Of a stretch of 64,000 nt of DNA, positions 36,993-45,965 are shown piece after piece. Position 1 is the first letter of the stretch, and every line of letters begins with the position of its first letter. The notes below the pieces were generated by a model that searched no databases, was not told where the DNA came from, and worked only from the letters and a program-made list of their open reading frames with translations. Source of the DNA: Palsa-504 sp963818225 (GTDB taxonomy: Bacteria; Actinomycetota; Actinomycetes; Streptosporangiales; Streptosporangiaceae); the NCBI GenBank assembly GCA_963818225.1, contig CAWFRO010000014.1, forward strand, positions 620,001 to 684,000, written 5' to 3'. The position numbers and the translations under genes were made by a program.

Positions 36993-37736
36993 CTACTCCT
37001 CGACGAGCCGGATCACTCCGTAGTCATAGCCGCGGCGGCGGTAGACCACGCTGAACCGGTCGCATTCGCTGTCGTGGAACAGGTAGAAGTCGTGGCCCAC
37101 CAGTTCCATCTCCAGCAGCGCCTGGTCGATGGTCATCGGCGTGGCCGCGTGCATCTTCTCGCGCAGCACGACCGGACCGTCGCCCTCCATCTTGATCGGG
37201 ATCATCCGGCTATCGGGTCCGGCGGGTTCGGCCAGGTCGTCCAGGTCGGTCCCGTCGGCCAGGCCGGAGCGGTCATTCGGGCCGGAGCGGTCATTCGGGC
37301 CGGGCAGGGCGTCCAGGTCGCCGGTCTGCGGCCGCCCCACCGTATTGCCGCCGGGGCCGGCCAGGGCCCCGGCGGCGGCCGGGACCGCATCGGGGACCAG
37401 GGCAGGCGACCGGAGTGTGCCGCCCTCCGTGTGCCGGGCCTTGCGCCGCTCTCCGGCTCGCCGCAGGCGCGACTCGAGCTTGGCGAAGGCGAGATCGAGG
37501 GCCGTGTACCGGTCATCCGCGGCGGCCTCGGCCCTGATCGCGGGGCCGCGAGACCGGATGGTCAGCTCGACGCGCTCGCGATGGTCGGACTGCCTCGGGT
37601 TGCGTTCCTCGGAGACCTCCACATCGATCTGTTCCACCTTCTGGTCAAGCTTCTCCAGCTTGGCGAGCTTGGCGGCGGCGTGCTGGCGGAAACGCGACGG
37701 GACGGTCATATGACGTCCCCGGACGATGATTTCCAT
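36993..37736 (-). CDS. hpf: Long-form ribosome hibernation promoting factor
   Basis: 247 residues from ATG 37736 (GGAG upstream; the frame opens further to 37781). The N-terminal S30AE domain (about 1-105) starts M-E-I-I-V-R-G-R-H-M-T-V and includes R-V-E-L-T-I; the C-terminal dimerisation domain has the family ending P-M-T-I-D-Q-A-L-L-E-M-E-L-V-G-H-D-F-Y-L-F and Y-R-R-R-G-Y-D-Y-G. The linker (about 120-190) is Pro/Gly/Asp-rich and includes a perfect six-residue duplication. It packs idle 70S ribosomes into dimers. The preserved position next to secA and lpqB agrees with Mycobacterium Rv3241c. Confidence 0.95.
   Translation of the reverse strand: MEIIVRGRHMTVPSRFRQHAAAKLAKLEKLDQKVEQIDVEVSEERNPRQSDHRERVELTIRSRGPAIRAEAAADDRYTALDLAFAKLESRLRRAGERRKARHTEGGTLRSPALVPDAVPAAAGALAGPGGNTVGRPQTGDLDALPGPNDRSGPNDRSGLADGTDLDDLAEPAGPDSRMIPIKMEGDGPVVLREKMHAATPMTIDQALLEMELVGHDFYLFHDSECDRFSVVYRRRGYDYGVIRLVEE
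37263..37298 (-). repeat. 18-bp perfect tandem repeat in the hpf linker
   Basis: Two identical copies of GCCGGAGCGGTCATTCGG, giving Asn-Asp-Arg-Ser-Gly-Pro twice in the interdomain linker of HPF. It stays in frame. Confidence 0.9.
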
Positions 37737-37781
37737 CACGATCTCCTTCCAGACCGAATCGCGCCCAATCTGATCCCGCAC

Positions 37782-38291
37782 TGTCCCATCGCGCCCGGGC
37801 CGACTGGGCTGGGGATGGGGCTGGGGCTGATGGGGCTGAGGTTGATTGACTGGGGTGGCACTCGCCCGGCCGACCTGGTCTTCGACCCCACATTCGCCTG
37901 CTGAGGGGTTGGCGGCCTATCTGGGGCCACTGGTGTCCTTCTCCCGGCCCGGAAGACTCTGTATCTCCCGGCGGGGCAGGTCTTACTCCTAAGCCGCACC
38001 GTGATCGGTCGACGAGAAGTCGCCTTACGTGGGCCGTTTCGCCTGCGGCTGGCATCGGCTTGCCCGACGTGAGTCCCGGAGCGGGAACCACGCCCGGCGC
38101 AACCACGGACCCGGGCGAGTGCCATGTCTGAACGCTAGCTCGCCGGAGCGCGAATGTCAGGGGGGACATGCCGGTGATCAGTTACGAATTGTGACATAGC
38201 GGCCGCGTGATGTTTGGCAGCCGGAGGATATATGACCTTTTCAGCCGCGATAAGCGAGATACGCCGTCCCCGCGCCCGCCAAGCTGACCGC
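37782..38291. other. 510-bp gap between lpqB and hpf, with G-run cluster
   Basis: No gene with a ribosome site and recognisable product is seen. In Mycobacterium and Streptomyces this position usually holds comF; no ComF motif (V-D-D-V-x-x-T-G-A-T) was found in either strand. The plus strand at 37806-37835 has five runs of three or four G separated by 2-5 nt, a strong G-quadruplex pattern, about 70-100 bp upstream of the hpf start (C-rich in the hpf transcript). The rest probably contains the hpf promoter. Confidence 0.6.
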
Positions 38292-40217
38292 TCACCCAGG
38301 GTAGGCGGGATTCTGGCCGGGGTCGCCGAGCCGGTACCACGGGCCTTCCAGGCTGGTGGAGACGGCCAGGCCGGCCCCGGACAGCCCGGCCACCAGGACG
38401 TTCGCGGCGCCGTCAGCGGTGATCGAGGTGACACCGGGCGGGGTGACAGGCAACTCCTGGGCAGGCTGCCCGTCGACTGGCACCTCCCATAGCCCGTTAC
38501 CGTCGGCCGCGGCGTCGAGCACGACCAGGTTGTCGACGTTGTACCAGGCCAGTGACACCGGGCTGGTGAGATTCGGCCCGATGACGGCGGCCTGTTTGAT
38601 GGCCAGGCGCGCCGCGGGCGCGCCCAGCTCGCCGGCGCCCTGCTGCCCGCCGCCGATGGCCGCGAGGTAGAGCGCGGGAGGTTGACCGGAAAGCTGGGCG
38701 ATGAAGGCGATCCGGACGCCGTCGGGCGCCACGCTCAACTCACTGACGGACCCGGTGAAGTCGACCGGGACCTGGCCGCTGCCGGGCGGCAGCATCGTCA
38801 CGGAGCCGCCGTCGGCCACCCACAGGTCGTCACTGCCGTCCCAGCTGACCGCGGTGATGCCCGCTGCGCTCAGCCGGGGCTTGGCCGCAAATGAGGCAAC
38901 GCCGCCCGTGACCGAGCCGATGTACACCGCGTCCGTGGCGGCGGACACGACGGCCAGGTACTTCCCGTCCGGCGAAACAGCGGCCATGGACAGGGCCGGA
39001 AGCGAATTGGGCGGAGCGGACGGCGAGGCCGTGGAGTCTTCATAGACGTACCCGCCGGCGCCGCACTGCTGGCCGCTGACGGCGTTGGCCCGGCCGACGA
39101 CCGGCACGACCGAGCCGATCAGTCCCTGCAGGGCCAGCGACTCCGAGCCGCATCGGGCCCACAGCCGGCCGCCATTGACGTAGTAGAAGCTGGACGGCGA
39201 CGACGGATACGGGTCGAAGCACTCGTTAGCGGCCAGCGTCTGGAAGGTAACCGCGTTCCCGGTCCCGCCGCAGGGCGAGGCCTGCGGCGTCCAGGGCTGG
39301 CCGGCCGTCTCGAGCACGACCGACTGGATGCTGGGCAGGTTGGCGGCCGGAGCGGTCAGCGTCCAGACCAGCTGGGCGTAGAACAGCCCGAGCTGCTTCG
39401 CGGTGGCCTGCTTCGCCTGGCCGCCGAGATTCACGGTGACGGTGGAGCCCGCCACGGTGACGCCGAGCACGGTGCTGCCGGGCGGGAGCTCGGTGTTGGC
39501 CGCGCCTTGCAGCCACGGCGTCTTGGGGCCGGTGACGAGCGCGCTGACCAGGTTGCCCAGCAGCTGCGACACGGTGGCGCTCAGCGGCACGAACACCGAG
39601 TCGGGGACGAGCGTCTGGTCCTGCGGGTCGAAGAAGTACAGGTCCTGCGCCTTGTAGAACAGCTGGAAGTCCGGCGCGGTCAGCATCCGGTAGTCGGGCG
39701 GGTTGGTGATCCGCCACTGGCCGCCGAGCTTGACCAGGTTGAAGGTGTAGGAACCCGGCGCCTGGCCCTGGCTCTGGGCGGAGACGTACTGGCCGGATCC
39801 GTCGAAGCTGGCCTGCAGCGTGCCGCTGACGCTGACCGTGACCTGCTGGCCGACGCTGTGGGCGGTCTTCACGACCGGAACCCCGCCGGGCACGTCCAGG
39901 TCGCTGTAGACCCGCACCGCCCAGCCCGGGTTCCACGCCTGGCTGGCCGAGCTGACCAGGTAATCCTCGGCGATGGTGTAGGTCGGGTAGCTGGCGCTGG
40001 CCAGCAGGAAGCCCTGCACGATCTGGGACGGGTCGCCGCCCGGCTTGGGCCCGGAGGGGAACGGGCCGATGAAGTTCACGGCCGGGGCGGACGCCTGCGG
40101 CGCGGCGGTGGACTCCTGGGCCGGGCCGTTGGCGGGCATGCCCACGCAGCCCGCCACCGAGGCGACCACGGCGGCCAGCAGGCACATCCGGCCCAGGCGC
40201 CGGGCGGGGCTAGCCAC
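38292..40217 (-). CDS. lpqB: Lipoprotein LpqB
   Basis: 641 residues. Signal sequence with lipobox V-A-G-C (Cys at residue 24), a GerMN-type domain in the first half (about 190-310), and a beta-propeller-like second half with repeated D-G-x-x-I/L-A strands. LpqB sits outside the membrane and modulates the MtrB sensor. The start is GTG 40217; there is no good Shine-Dalgarno, because the region just upstream is a near-exact duplicate of the end of mtrB. With mtrB and mtrA it forms the conserved mtrA-mtrB-lpqB operon. Confidence 0.93.
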   Translation of the reverse strand: MASPARRLGRMCLLAAVVASVAGCVGMPANGPAQESTAAPQASAPAVNFIGPFPSGPKPGGDPSQIVQGFLLASASYPTYTIAEDYLVSSASQAWNPGWAVRVYSDLDVPGGVPVVKTAHSVGQQVTVSVSGTLQASFDGSGQYVSAQSQGQAPGSYTFNLVKLGGQWRITNPPDYRMLTAPDFQLFYKAQDLYFFDPQDQTLVPDSVFVPLSATVSQLLGNLVSALVTGPKTPWLQGAANTELPPGSTVLGVTVAGSTVTVNLGGQAKQATAKQLGLFYAQLVWTLTAPAANLPSIQSVVLETAGQPWTPQASPCGGTGNAVTFQTLAANECFDPYPSSPSSFYYVNGGRLWARCGSESLALQGLIGSVVPVVGRANAVSGQQCGAGGYVYEDSTASPSAPPNSLPALSMAAVSPDGKYLAVVSAATDAVYIGSVTGGVASFAAKPRLSAAGITAVSWDGSDDLWVADGGSVTMLPPGSGQVPVDFTGSVSELSVAPDGVRIAFIAQLSGQPPALYLAAIGGGQQGAGELGAPAARLAIKQAAVIGPNLTSPVSLAWYNVDNLVVLDAAADGNGLWEVPVDGQPAQELPVTPPGVTSITADGAANVLVAGLSGAGLAVSTSLEGPWYRLGDPGQNPAYPG

Positions 40218-40264
40218 GGGAGACGACCTGGTCGGCGCTAGCCACGGGAGGCGACCTCGTCGGC
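40209..40264 (-). repeat. 28-bp tandem duplication at the mtrB/lpqB junction
   Basis: Two 28-bp units (40209-40236 and 40237-40264) differing at two positions. One copy is the last codons and stop (TAG) of mtrB; the other spans the lpqB start codon. The duplicated piece therefore provides the lpqB initiation region. Confidence 0.9.
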
Positions 40265-42028
40265 GTCGCCCGCCGGGTAGGGCTCCGCGGGGCCGAAGCC
40301 GGCCACCTCGGCCTCGTCCGGGCCGAGCGGCAGGGGGGAGCCCGCGAGCTCCTGGCCGGCGGTCCGGGGCAGGGTCAGCCGGAACACCGAGCCCTTGCCG
40401 CGCTCGCCCCAGGCCTGCAGCCAGCCGCCGTGCAGCCGCGCGTCTTCCAGCGAGATGGCCAGGCCCAGGCCGGTGCCGCCGGTGGTGCGGGCCCGGGCCG
40501 GGTCGGCCCGCCAGAACCGCTCGAAGACCCGCTGTTCCTCGCCCGGCCGCAGGCCCACGCCGTAGTCCCGGACCGACACGGCGACCGCGGCGCTGTCGAT
40601 CGCGCAGGTGACCACGACGTCCTTGTTCTCGCCGTGCTCGACGGCGTTGACCAGGATGTTGCGCAGGATCCGTTCCACCCGGCGCCGGTCCACCTCGGCG
40701 AAGCAGCCGGTCGCGGGCAGCCTGAACTCGATCCTGCTGCCCCGCCGCCCGGCCAGCTGCTGCGCGTCATCGGCCGAGCGGCGCACCAGGTCGCAGACGT
40801 CGGCCAGGTCGGCGTCGAGCGTGGCCGCCCCGGCGTCGTACCTGCTGATCTCGAGCAAGTCGACCAACAGGGATTCGAACCGGTCCAGCTGGCTGGCCAG
40901 CAGCTCGACGGACCGGCCGCGGTCCGCGTCGAGGGCTTGCCTGGACTCGAACAGCAGGTCGGCGGCCATCTTGATGGTCGACAGCGGGGTCCGCAGCTCG
41001 TGGGAGACATCCGAGACGAACTGCCGCTGCACGCTGGACAGCTCCTCCAGCTCGAGCAGCTTGCCCTGCAGGCTGGCCGCCATCTCGTTGAACGATGTGG
41101 CCAGCGCGGCCAGGTCATCCACGCCGAGGACCTGCATGCGCTCCTCGAGATGGCCGTCCGACACGCGGCGGGCGGCCTGGGCCGCGTGCCGGACCGGCAG
41201 GACCACCCACCGCGTCACCAGCGAGGCGATCGCGGCCAGCAGCACGACCAGCGCCAGGCCCACGCCGACCAGCACCCGCTGCACCAGCATCAAGGTGGCC
41301 TGCTGCTCGGTGAACGGGAACACGTAGTACAGCTGGTAGTACTGCCCGAGCGGCACGCCGACGGCCAGCGCCGGGCCGGAGGTGCCGAACCCCGACGCGT
41401 AGGTCAGCGTGGTCGGCTGGGACCACGGCGCGTCGATGTTCTCGTTGTCGAAGCGGTACTGCTGCTGTTCGTTGCCTACCTTGGTGATCAGGTCCTGCGG
41501 GATGGTGGCGGTGACGTTCACGCTGCGCGGGCCGACCCACTGCACGCCGCCCGAGGCGGCATTGGTCAGCTGGATGAAGACCACGTAGCTGCCGGTACTG
41601 CCGCTGGTCTGCTGCAGCACATGGGCCGTGGCCTGCGCGGTGCTGACGGCGGCGAACTGGGTGGGCGGCGGCTCGAGGACCTGCAGGTTGGCCTGCCCGA
41701 TCGCGGACTCGGCGCCGGTCTTCACCTGGGAACGCCCGGAATTCTCCGCGTTGCTCATCAGCCCGGCCGCGATCGACTGGATCAGGAAAAACCCGAGCAA
41801 GGCGATGACCAGCGCGGACAGCACCAGCGTGGTCGAGACCACCCGCAGCTGCAGTGAGCGGTGCCAGCGGCTTCGCAGCTGGGCGACGAGCTGGCGCTGC
41901 CGCCGCCGCCCGGCGAACAGGCTGCGCCGCACCCCGCCGGGCAGCCGTCCGATGATCGACTTCCCGAACGGTGACCGGAAGAAGCTGGTGATGAAGTCGC
42001 GCTGCCGGTCGGCGCCTGCCGCTGCCAC
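40238..42028 (-). CDS. mtrB: Sensor histidine kinase MtrB
   Basis: 596 residues: membrane helix 1 (about 62-85), an extracytoplasmic sensor domain (about 90-250), helix 2 (about 255-280), HAMP, and a kinase core with the H-box S-H-E-L-R-T-P-L-S-T, N-box and glycine boxes D-Y-G-V-G-L and G-T-G-L-G-L-A-I. It phosphorylates MtrA, controlling cell wall and division genes. It begins 14 bp after mtrA, and its last codons are part of the duplicated junction with lpqB. Confidence 0.95.
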   Translation of the reverse strand: MAAAGADRQRDFITSFFRSPFGKSIIGRLPGGVRRSLFAGRRRQRQLVAQLRSRWHRSLQLRVVSTTLVLSALVIALLGFFLIQSIAAGLMSNAENSGRSQVKTGAESAIGQANLQVLEPPPTQFAAVSTAQATAHVLQQTSGSTGSYVVFIQLTNAASGGVQWVGPRSVNVTATIPQDLITKVGNEQQQYRFDNENIDAPWSQPTTLTYASGFGTSGPALAVGVPLGQYYQLYYVFPFTEQQATLMLVQRVLVGVGLALVVLLAAIASLVTRWVVLPVRHAAQAARRVSDGHLEERMQVLGVDDLAALATSFNEMAASLQGKLLELEELSSVQRQFVSDVSHELRTPLSTIKMAADLLFESRQALDADRGRSVELLASQLDRFESLLVDLLEISRYDAGAATLDADLADVCDLVRRSADDAQQLAGRRGSRIEFRLPATGCFAEVDRRRVERILRNILVNAVEHGENKDVVVTCAIDSAAVAVSVRDYGVGLRPGEEQRVFERFWRADPARARTTGGTGLGLAISLEDARLHGGWLQAWGERGKGSVFRLTLPRTAGQELAGSPLPLGPDEAEVAGFGPAEPYPAGDADEVASRG

Positions 42029-42042
42029 GTCTACGACCGGAC

Positions 42043-42720
42043 TCAGCCGGGACCCGCCTTGTAACCGACTCCGCGCACGGTTACGACGATATCGGGGTGC
42101 TCCGGATCCCGCTCGATCTTGGCCCGCAGCCGCTGTACGTGCACGTTGACCAGCCTGGTGTCGGCGGCGTGCCGGTAGCCCCAGACCTGCTCGAGCAGCA
42201 CCTCGCGGGTGAAGACCTGCCGGGGCTTGCGGGCCAGCGCGACCAGCAGGTCGAACTCCAGCGGGGTGAGGTTGAGCACCTCCCCGTCGCGCTTGACCGA
42301 GTGGCCGGCCACGTCGATCGCGATGTCGCCGATCTGCAGCATCTCGGGCGCCGGCTCATCGGTCCGGCGGAGCCTGGCCCGTACCCGGGCCACGAGTTCC
42401 TTGGACTTGAACGGCTTGAGGATGTAGTCGTCGGCACCTGACTCCAGGCCCAGGACCACATCGACGGTGTCGGTCTTCGCGGTCAGCATGACGATCGGGA
42501 CCCCCGACTCGGCCCGGATCTGACGGCAGACGTCAATTCCGTCGGAGCCCGGCAGCATCAGGTCCAGCAGCACCAGATCGGGCCGTGAATCCCTGAAGAC
42601 CTCCATCGCCTTGTCGCCGTCGGCTACGAAAGTAGGTTCGAAGCCCTCGCCGCGGAGCACGATGCCGAGCATCTCGGCCAAGGCTGCGTCGTCGTCGACG
42701 ACCAGCACACGTCCCTTCAT
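42043..42720 (-). CDS. mtrA: Response regulator MtrA
   Basis: 225 residues from ATG 42720 (an in-frame ATG at 42738 is also possible). Receiver: V-L-V-V-D-D-D, L-V-L-L-D-L-M-L-P-G, V-M-L-T-A-K, I-L-K-P-F. C-terminal OmpR-type winged helix with L-T-P-L-E-F-D-L-L, V-F-T-R-E-V-L-L-E-Q-V-W-G-Y and V-V-T-V-R-G-V-G-Y-K. Very close to Mycobacterium and Streptomyces MtrA. First gene of the mtrA-mtrB-lpqB operon. Confidence 0.97.
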   Translation of the reverse strand: MKGRVLVVDDDAALAEMLGIVLRGEGFEPTFVADGDKAMEVFRDSRPDLVLLDLMLPGSDGIDVCRQIRAESGVPIVMLTAKTDTVDVVLGLESGADDYILKPFKSKELVARVRARLRRTDEPAPEMLQIGDIAIDVAGHSVKRDGEVLNLTPLEFDLLVALARKPRQVFTREVLLEQVWGYRHAADTRLVNVHVQRLRAKIERDPEHPDIVVTVRGVGYKAGPG

Positions 42721-42861
42721 GGGGCCCCATCGTTCCATGTGATTGACTCTGTGTGGACGCAGGCTACCTTCATTTTCCTGCTACGCGACACCGGTTCGGC
42801 GTTAGCGTTTCCGGCGGGTGGGTAAACAAAACTAATTTGCCGCTGCCGGGCGGCCCCGGTG

Positions 42862-42906
42862 CTGACAGGTACTGAGCCGACAGATACTGAGCTGACAGGT
42901 ACGGAG
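42862..42906 (+). repeat. 15-bp tandem repeat upstream of the DUF72 gene
   Basis: Three 15-bp units, CTGACAGGTACTGAG, CCGACAGATACTGAG and CTGACAGGTACGGAG, then a partial copy CTGACGTG. They lie in the promoter/leader of the DUF72 gene, divergent from mtrA, and the last GGAG may serve as its ribosome site. Confidence 0.88.
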
Positions 42907-42916
42907 CTGACGTGCG

Positions 42917-43690
42917 GTGGGCGTTCTGGCCGGGACTTCGGGCTGGCAGTACCGCGACTGGCGCGGCGCCTTCTATCCGCCCGGCGTGCCGCAGCGGCGC
43001 TGGCTCGAGCACTACGCGCGGCAGTTCGCCACCGTGGAGAACAACGGGACCTTTTACCGGCTGCCCGCGCGGGAGGTCTTCGCCAGCTGGCGCGAGCGGG
43101 TGCCCGGCGACTTCGTCATGACCGTGAAGGCCAGCCGTTACCTCACCCACGTGCGGCGGCTGCGCGACCCGGCCGACCCGGTCCGCAGGCTGCTGGCGGC
43201 GGCCGCCGGTCTCGGCGGCAGGCTCGGGCCGGTGTTGCTGCAGCTTCCGCCGGACCTGCGAGCCGCGCCTGAACTGCTGCGCGAGTGCCTGCGCCAGTTC
43301 CCGCCGGCGATCCGGGTCGCGGTCGAGCCCAGGCACGAGTCGTGGTGGACCGACGAGGTGCGGGACGTGCTCGCGGCGCGGGACGCGGCGCTGTGCTGGG
43401 CGGACCGCAAAGGATCGGCGGTCACGCCGCTGTGGCGGACGGCCGGCTGGGGTTACCTGCGGCTGCACGAGGGCGATGCGGAACCGTGGCCGAGCTACCG
43501 CGACGCCACGCTGGCGGCCTGGGCCGACCGGATCACGGCCAGCTGGGCCGCCGACCGCGAGGTGTACGTGTATTTCAACAACGACCAGAACTGCGCCGCG
43601 CCCCGCGACGCGGCCCGGCTGGCCGCGGCCGTCGCCGGACGGGGCGGCCAGGCCGCCCCGGCCTGGCCCGGATGGGAGGCGGAAGGGTGA
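42917..43690 (+). CDS. DUF72 domain-containing protein
   Basis: 257 residues. Hallmarks of DUF72 (TIM-barrel, YecE-like): G-T-S-G-W-Q-Y-x-D-W at the start, F-Y-P, F-A-T-V-E-N-N-G-T-F-Y-R-L-P, F-V-M-T-V-K-A-S-R-Y-L-T-H, L-G-P-V-L-L-Q-L-P-P, V-E-P-R-H-E-S-W and Y-V-Y-F-N-N-D near the end. The biochemical role is not established. GTG start at 42917, following the repeated leader. Transcribed away from mtrA and towards ung. Confidence 0.88.
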   Translation: MGVLAGTSGWQYRDWRGAFYPPGVPQRRWLEHYARQFATVENNGTFYRLPAREVFASWRERVPGDFVMTVKASRYLTHVRRLRDPADPVRRLLAAAAGLGGRLGPVLLQLPPDLRAAPELLRECLRQFPPAIRVAVEPRHESWWTDEVRDVLAARDAALCWADRKGSAVTPLWRTAGWGYLRLHEGDAEPWPSYRDATLAAWADRITASWAADREVYVYFNNDQNCAAPRDAARLAAAVAGRGGQAAPAWPGWEAEG

Positions 43691-43775
43691 GGCGGCGGGA
43701 CGCAGCTACGGATCGTTCGGCCGGAAAGGTTTTTGGCTTTCGGCAAACATCCAGGTGCGGATAGAGTAGCTGGGC

Positions 43776-44450
43776 ATGGCGGAGCCGTTGCGCAGCATCA
43801 TCGACCCGGGGTGGGCCGATGCGCTGCAACCGGTCGAAGGCCGGATCGCGGCCATGGGCGACTTCCTGCGGGCGGAGGTCGCCGCGGGGCGGCGGTACCT
43901 GCCCGCCGGGGAGAACGTGCTGCGCGCGTTCAAGCAGCCCTTCGACGCGGTGCGGGTGCTGATCGTCGGGCAGGATCCCTACCCCACACCCGGGCACGCG
44001 GTCGGGCTCAGCTTCTCCGTCGCCCCGCAGGTGCGGCGGCTGCCGGGCAGCCTGGTCAACATCTTCCGCGAGTACTCCGACGACCTCGGCTACCCGTCCC
44101 CCGCCACCGGCGATCTCACCCCGTGGAGCGAGCGGGGCGTGCTGCTGCTGAACAGGGTCCTGACCGTAGCGCCAGGGCAACCGGGAGCACACCGCGGCAA
44201 GGGCTGGGAAGAGGTGACCGACCAGGCCATCAGGGCGCTGGTGGCGCGGCAGGCGCCGATGGTGGCGATCTTGTGGGGACGCGACGCGCGGACGCTCGCG
44301 TCGCTGCTCGGGGACGTCCCCCGTATCGAGTCGGCGCATCCGAGTCCCTATTCGGCGACGAGCGGATTTTTCGGCTCACATCCGTTCAGCCGGGCTAATC
44401 AGATGCTTCAGCAGCAAGGAGCCGAACAGATCGACTGGAAGCTTCCCTGA
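43776..44450 (+). CDS. ung: Uracil-DNA glycosylase, family 1
   Basis: 224 residues. Catalytic water-activating motif G-Q-D-P-Y-P, followed by G-H-A-V-G-L-S-F-S, the V-L-L-L-N-R-V-L-T-V segment (where family 1 usually has L-L-L-N-x-x-L-T-V), W-G-R-D-A, and the minor-groove loop H-P-S-P-Y-S-A. It removes uracil from DNA to start base-excision repair. The sequence TAGAGT ends about 9 nt before the ATG and no Shine-Dalgarno is visible, so the mRNA may be leaderless. Confidence 0.96.
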   Translation: MAEPLRSIIDPGWADALQPVEGRIAAMGDFLRAEVAAGRRYLPAGENVLRAFKQPFDAVRVLIVGQDPYPTPGHAVGLSFSVAPQVRRLPGSLVNIFREYSDDLGYPSPATGDLTPWSERGVLLLNRVLTVAPGQPGAHRGKGWEEVTDQAIRALVARQAPMVAILWGRDARTLASLLGDVPRIESAHPSPYSATSGFFGSHPFSRANQMLQQQGAEQIDWKLP

Positions 44451-44592
44451 CCGGTGCGCGGCCTGGCAACTCGCGAAGTAACGCGAGGTGATAGGCTTAT
44501 GATCCGGTTTCGGGGGCAGTTCTACCGTTCTTAGTAAGCGACAGCTGAATAGGCCACAGGGGAAATCGCGTGGACGGGCGGGTACCGGCATA

Positions 44593-45879
44593 GTGGAATA
44601 CACGCAGGTAGAAGACCGTGAGCCAGCGCCGGTCCACGAGCACTGGCTCAATTGGCGGCGGCTGGTGATCGCGAACGGGGCATTCGCGATCTACGCCATC
44701 GCCTTGGCCCTGGACGCCGGGCACGCGGACCGGACCTGGGCCATCTGGGCGGCGGCGGGCTACGCGGTGACGACGGTGGTCTTCTGGCTGACCCGGCACA
44801 AAAACATCCCGCTGATCCTGCCGCTGCTGGTCTCGCTGGCCGGGGCGCTGGCCGCCCCGGTGACGTGGCTGGCCACCCGGGTGGCGCCGACGGCCGAGGT
44901 GACCGTCATCTCCCAGTCGGCGTCGCTGCTGCTCCAGCACGGCACGCCCTACCTGCCGGCGGGCCAGCTGGACACGGTGCTGTCCTACAACCCGTACCTG
45001 CCGGTCATGGCGCTGTTCGGGATGCCCAAGGCGCTGGGCGCGAAGGGCCTGTTCGGCGACCCGCGGGTGTGGCTGACCGCGGTGTCCATCGCTTTGCTCT
45101 TCGCGGCGTTCACCGTCGCGGCGCCGCACCGGCACTGCGACTCGTGCCGGTACAACGTCCTGATGTCCACCGTGTTCATCGCCGCCTCCCCGGTGATCGC
45201 GTTCCCGCTGGCGGTCGGGATCACCGACCCGCCGGTGATCGCGCTGATGTTCCTCACCCTGGCGCTGATCGCCAAGCCGTCGGGGCTGACGCGGGCCGCC
45301 GCCGCCCTCGGCGTGGCGGCCGCTATGAAGGCGACCGCGTGGCCCGCCGTACCGGTCTTCACCGCCATGCTGGCCGCGCGGGACGGAGCCAGGAACGCCT
45401 GGCGTTTCCTCGGCATCACGGTCCTGGTGGGTAGCGCGCTGGCCGTGCTCATGGCTCCCGCGGCGCTGGCCGACCCGTACGCGTTCCTGCAGAACACGGT
45501 GCTGTTCCCGCTCGGGCTGACCAAGCACAAGACCCCGGCGGCCAGCCCGCTGCCAGGCCACCTGCTGGCCGAGACCGGGATGGCCGGGCACTGGGCGGCG
45601 GTCGGCCTGCTGATCGCGGCCGGAGTCGGCTTCGCGGTGTGGCTCGTCGTCCGGCCGCCGACCGACGCGCGCGCCGCGGCCTGGCGCCTGGCCCTGGGCC
45701 TCACGGCCATGTTCACGCTGGCCCCGGCGACCAGGTGGGGATACTACGTGTACCCGATCGGGCTGGTCGGGTGGCTGCTGCTGACCCGGCCGCCGACGGA
45801 GATCGCGGCCAGCCCGCCGCCGGTCAAGCGCCGCGGCCGGCCGGTCGGCAAGCAGACCCTGCCCGCGGGCGCGCGCTAG
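44593..45879 (+). CDS. Polytopic membrane glycosyltransferase, GT87/DUF2029-like
   Basis: 428 residues with about ten hydrophobic segments and a cytoplasmic basic tail (K-R-R-G-R-P-V-G-K). The S-Y-N-P-Y-L-P region after a loop with G-T-P-Y, and the A-A-A-M-K-A-T-A-W-P segment, are typical of GT-C fold alpha-mannosyl/arabinofuranosyltransferases (GT87), which use polyprenyl-phosphate sugars outside the membrane. Start GTG 44593. The donor and acceptor are unknown; manB elsewhere in the window would supply mannose phosphate. Confidence 0.75.
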   Translation: MEYTQVEDREPAPVHEHWLNWRRLVIANGAFAIYAIALALDAGHADRTWAIWAAAGYAVTTVVFWLTRHKNIPLILPLLVSLAGALAAPVTWLATRVAPTAEVTVISQSASLLLQHGTPYLPAGQLDTVLSYNPYLPVMALFGMPKALGAKGLFGDPRVWLTAVSIALLFAAFTVAAPHRHCDSCRYNVLMSTVFIAASPVIAFPLAVGITDPPVIALMFLTLALIAKPSGLTRAAAALGVAAAMKATAWPAVPVFTAMLAARDGARNAWRFLGITVLVGSALAVLMAPAALADPYAFLQNTVLFPLGLTKHKTPAASPLPGHLLAETGMAGHWAAVGLLIAAGVGFAVWLVVRPPTDARAAAWRLALGLTAMFTLAPATRWGYYVYPIGLVGWLLLTRPPTEIAASPPPVKRRGRPVGKQTLPAGAR

Positions 45880-45884
45880 CCGCG

Positions 45885-45965
45885 TCAGGACCCAGCCGCG
45901 TCAGGACCCAGCCGCTCCAGGACCCCGAGCGCCAGGACCCCGAGCTTCAGGACCCCGAGCGCCAG
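45885..45965 (-). repeat. Tandem repeats on the stop codon of the second ahcY gene
   Basis: Units of about 15 bp (CAGGACCCCGAGCGC, CAGGACCCCGAGCTT and variants) are repeated about five times. The leftward gene ending at 45947 has TCCTGGCGCTCGGGGTCCTGA as its last bases, so the array is repeated copies of its own 3' end beyond the stop. Confidence 0.85.

Noticed and set aside
38214..38492. Plus-strand frame behind GGAGGATAT at 38218
   Set aside because: Most of it is antisense to lpqB and continues with frame-shadow composition; no family match.
42862..42911. CRISPR-like array upstream of the DUF72 gene
   Set aside because: Units are directly abutting 15-bp repeats without spacers, and no cas genes are present.
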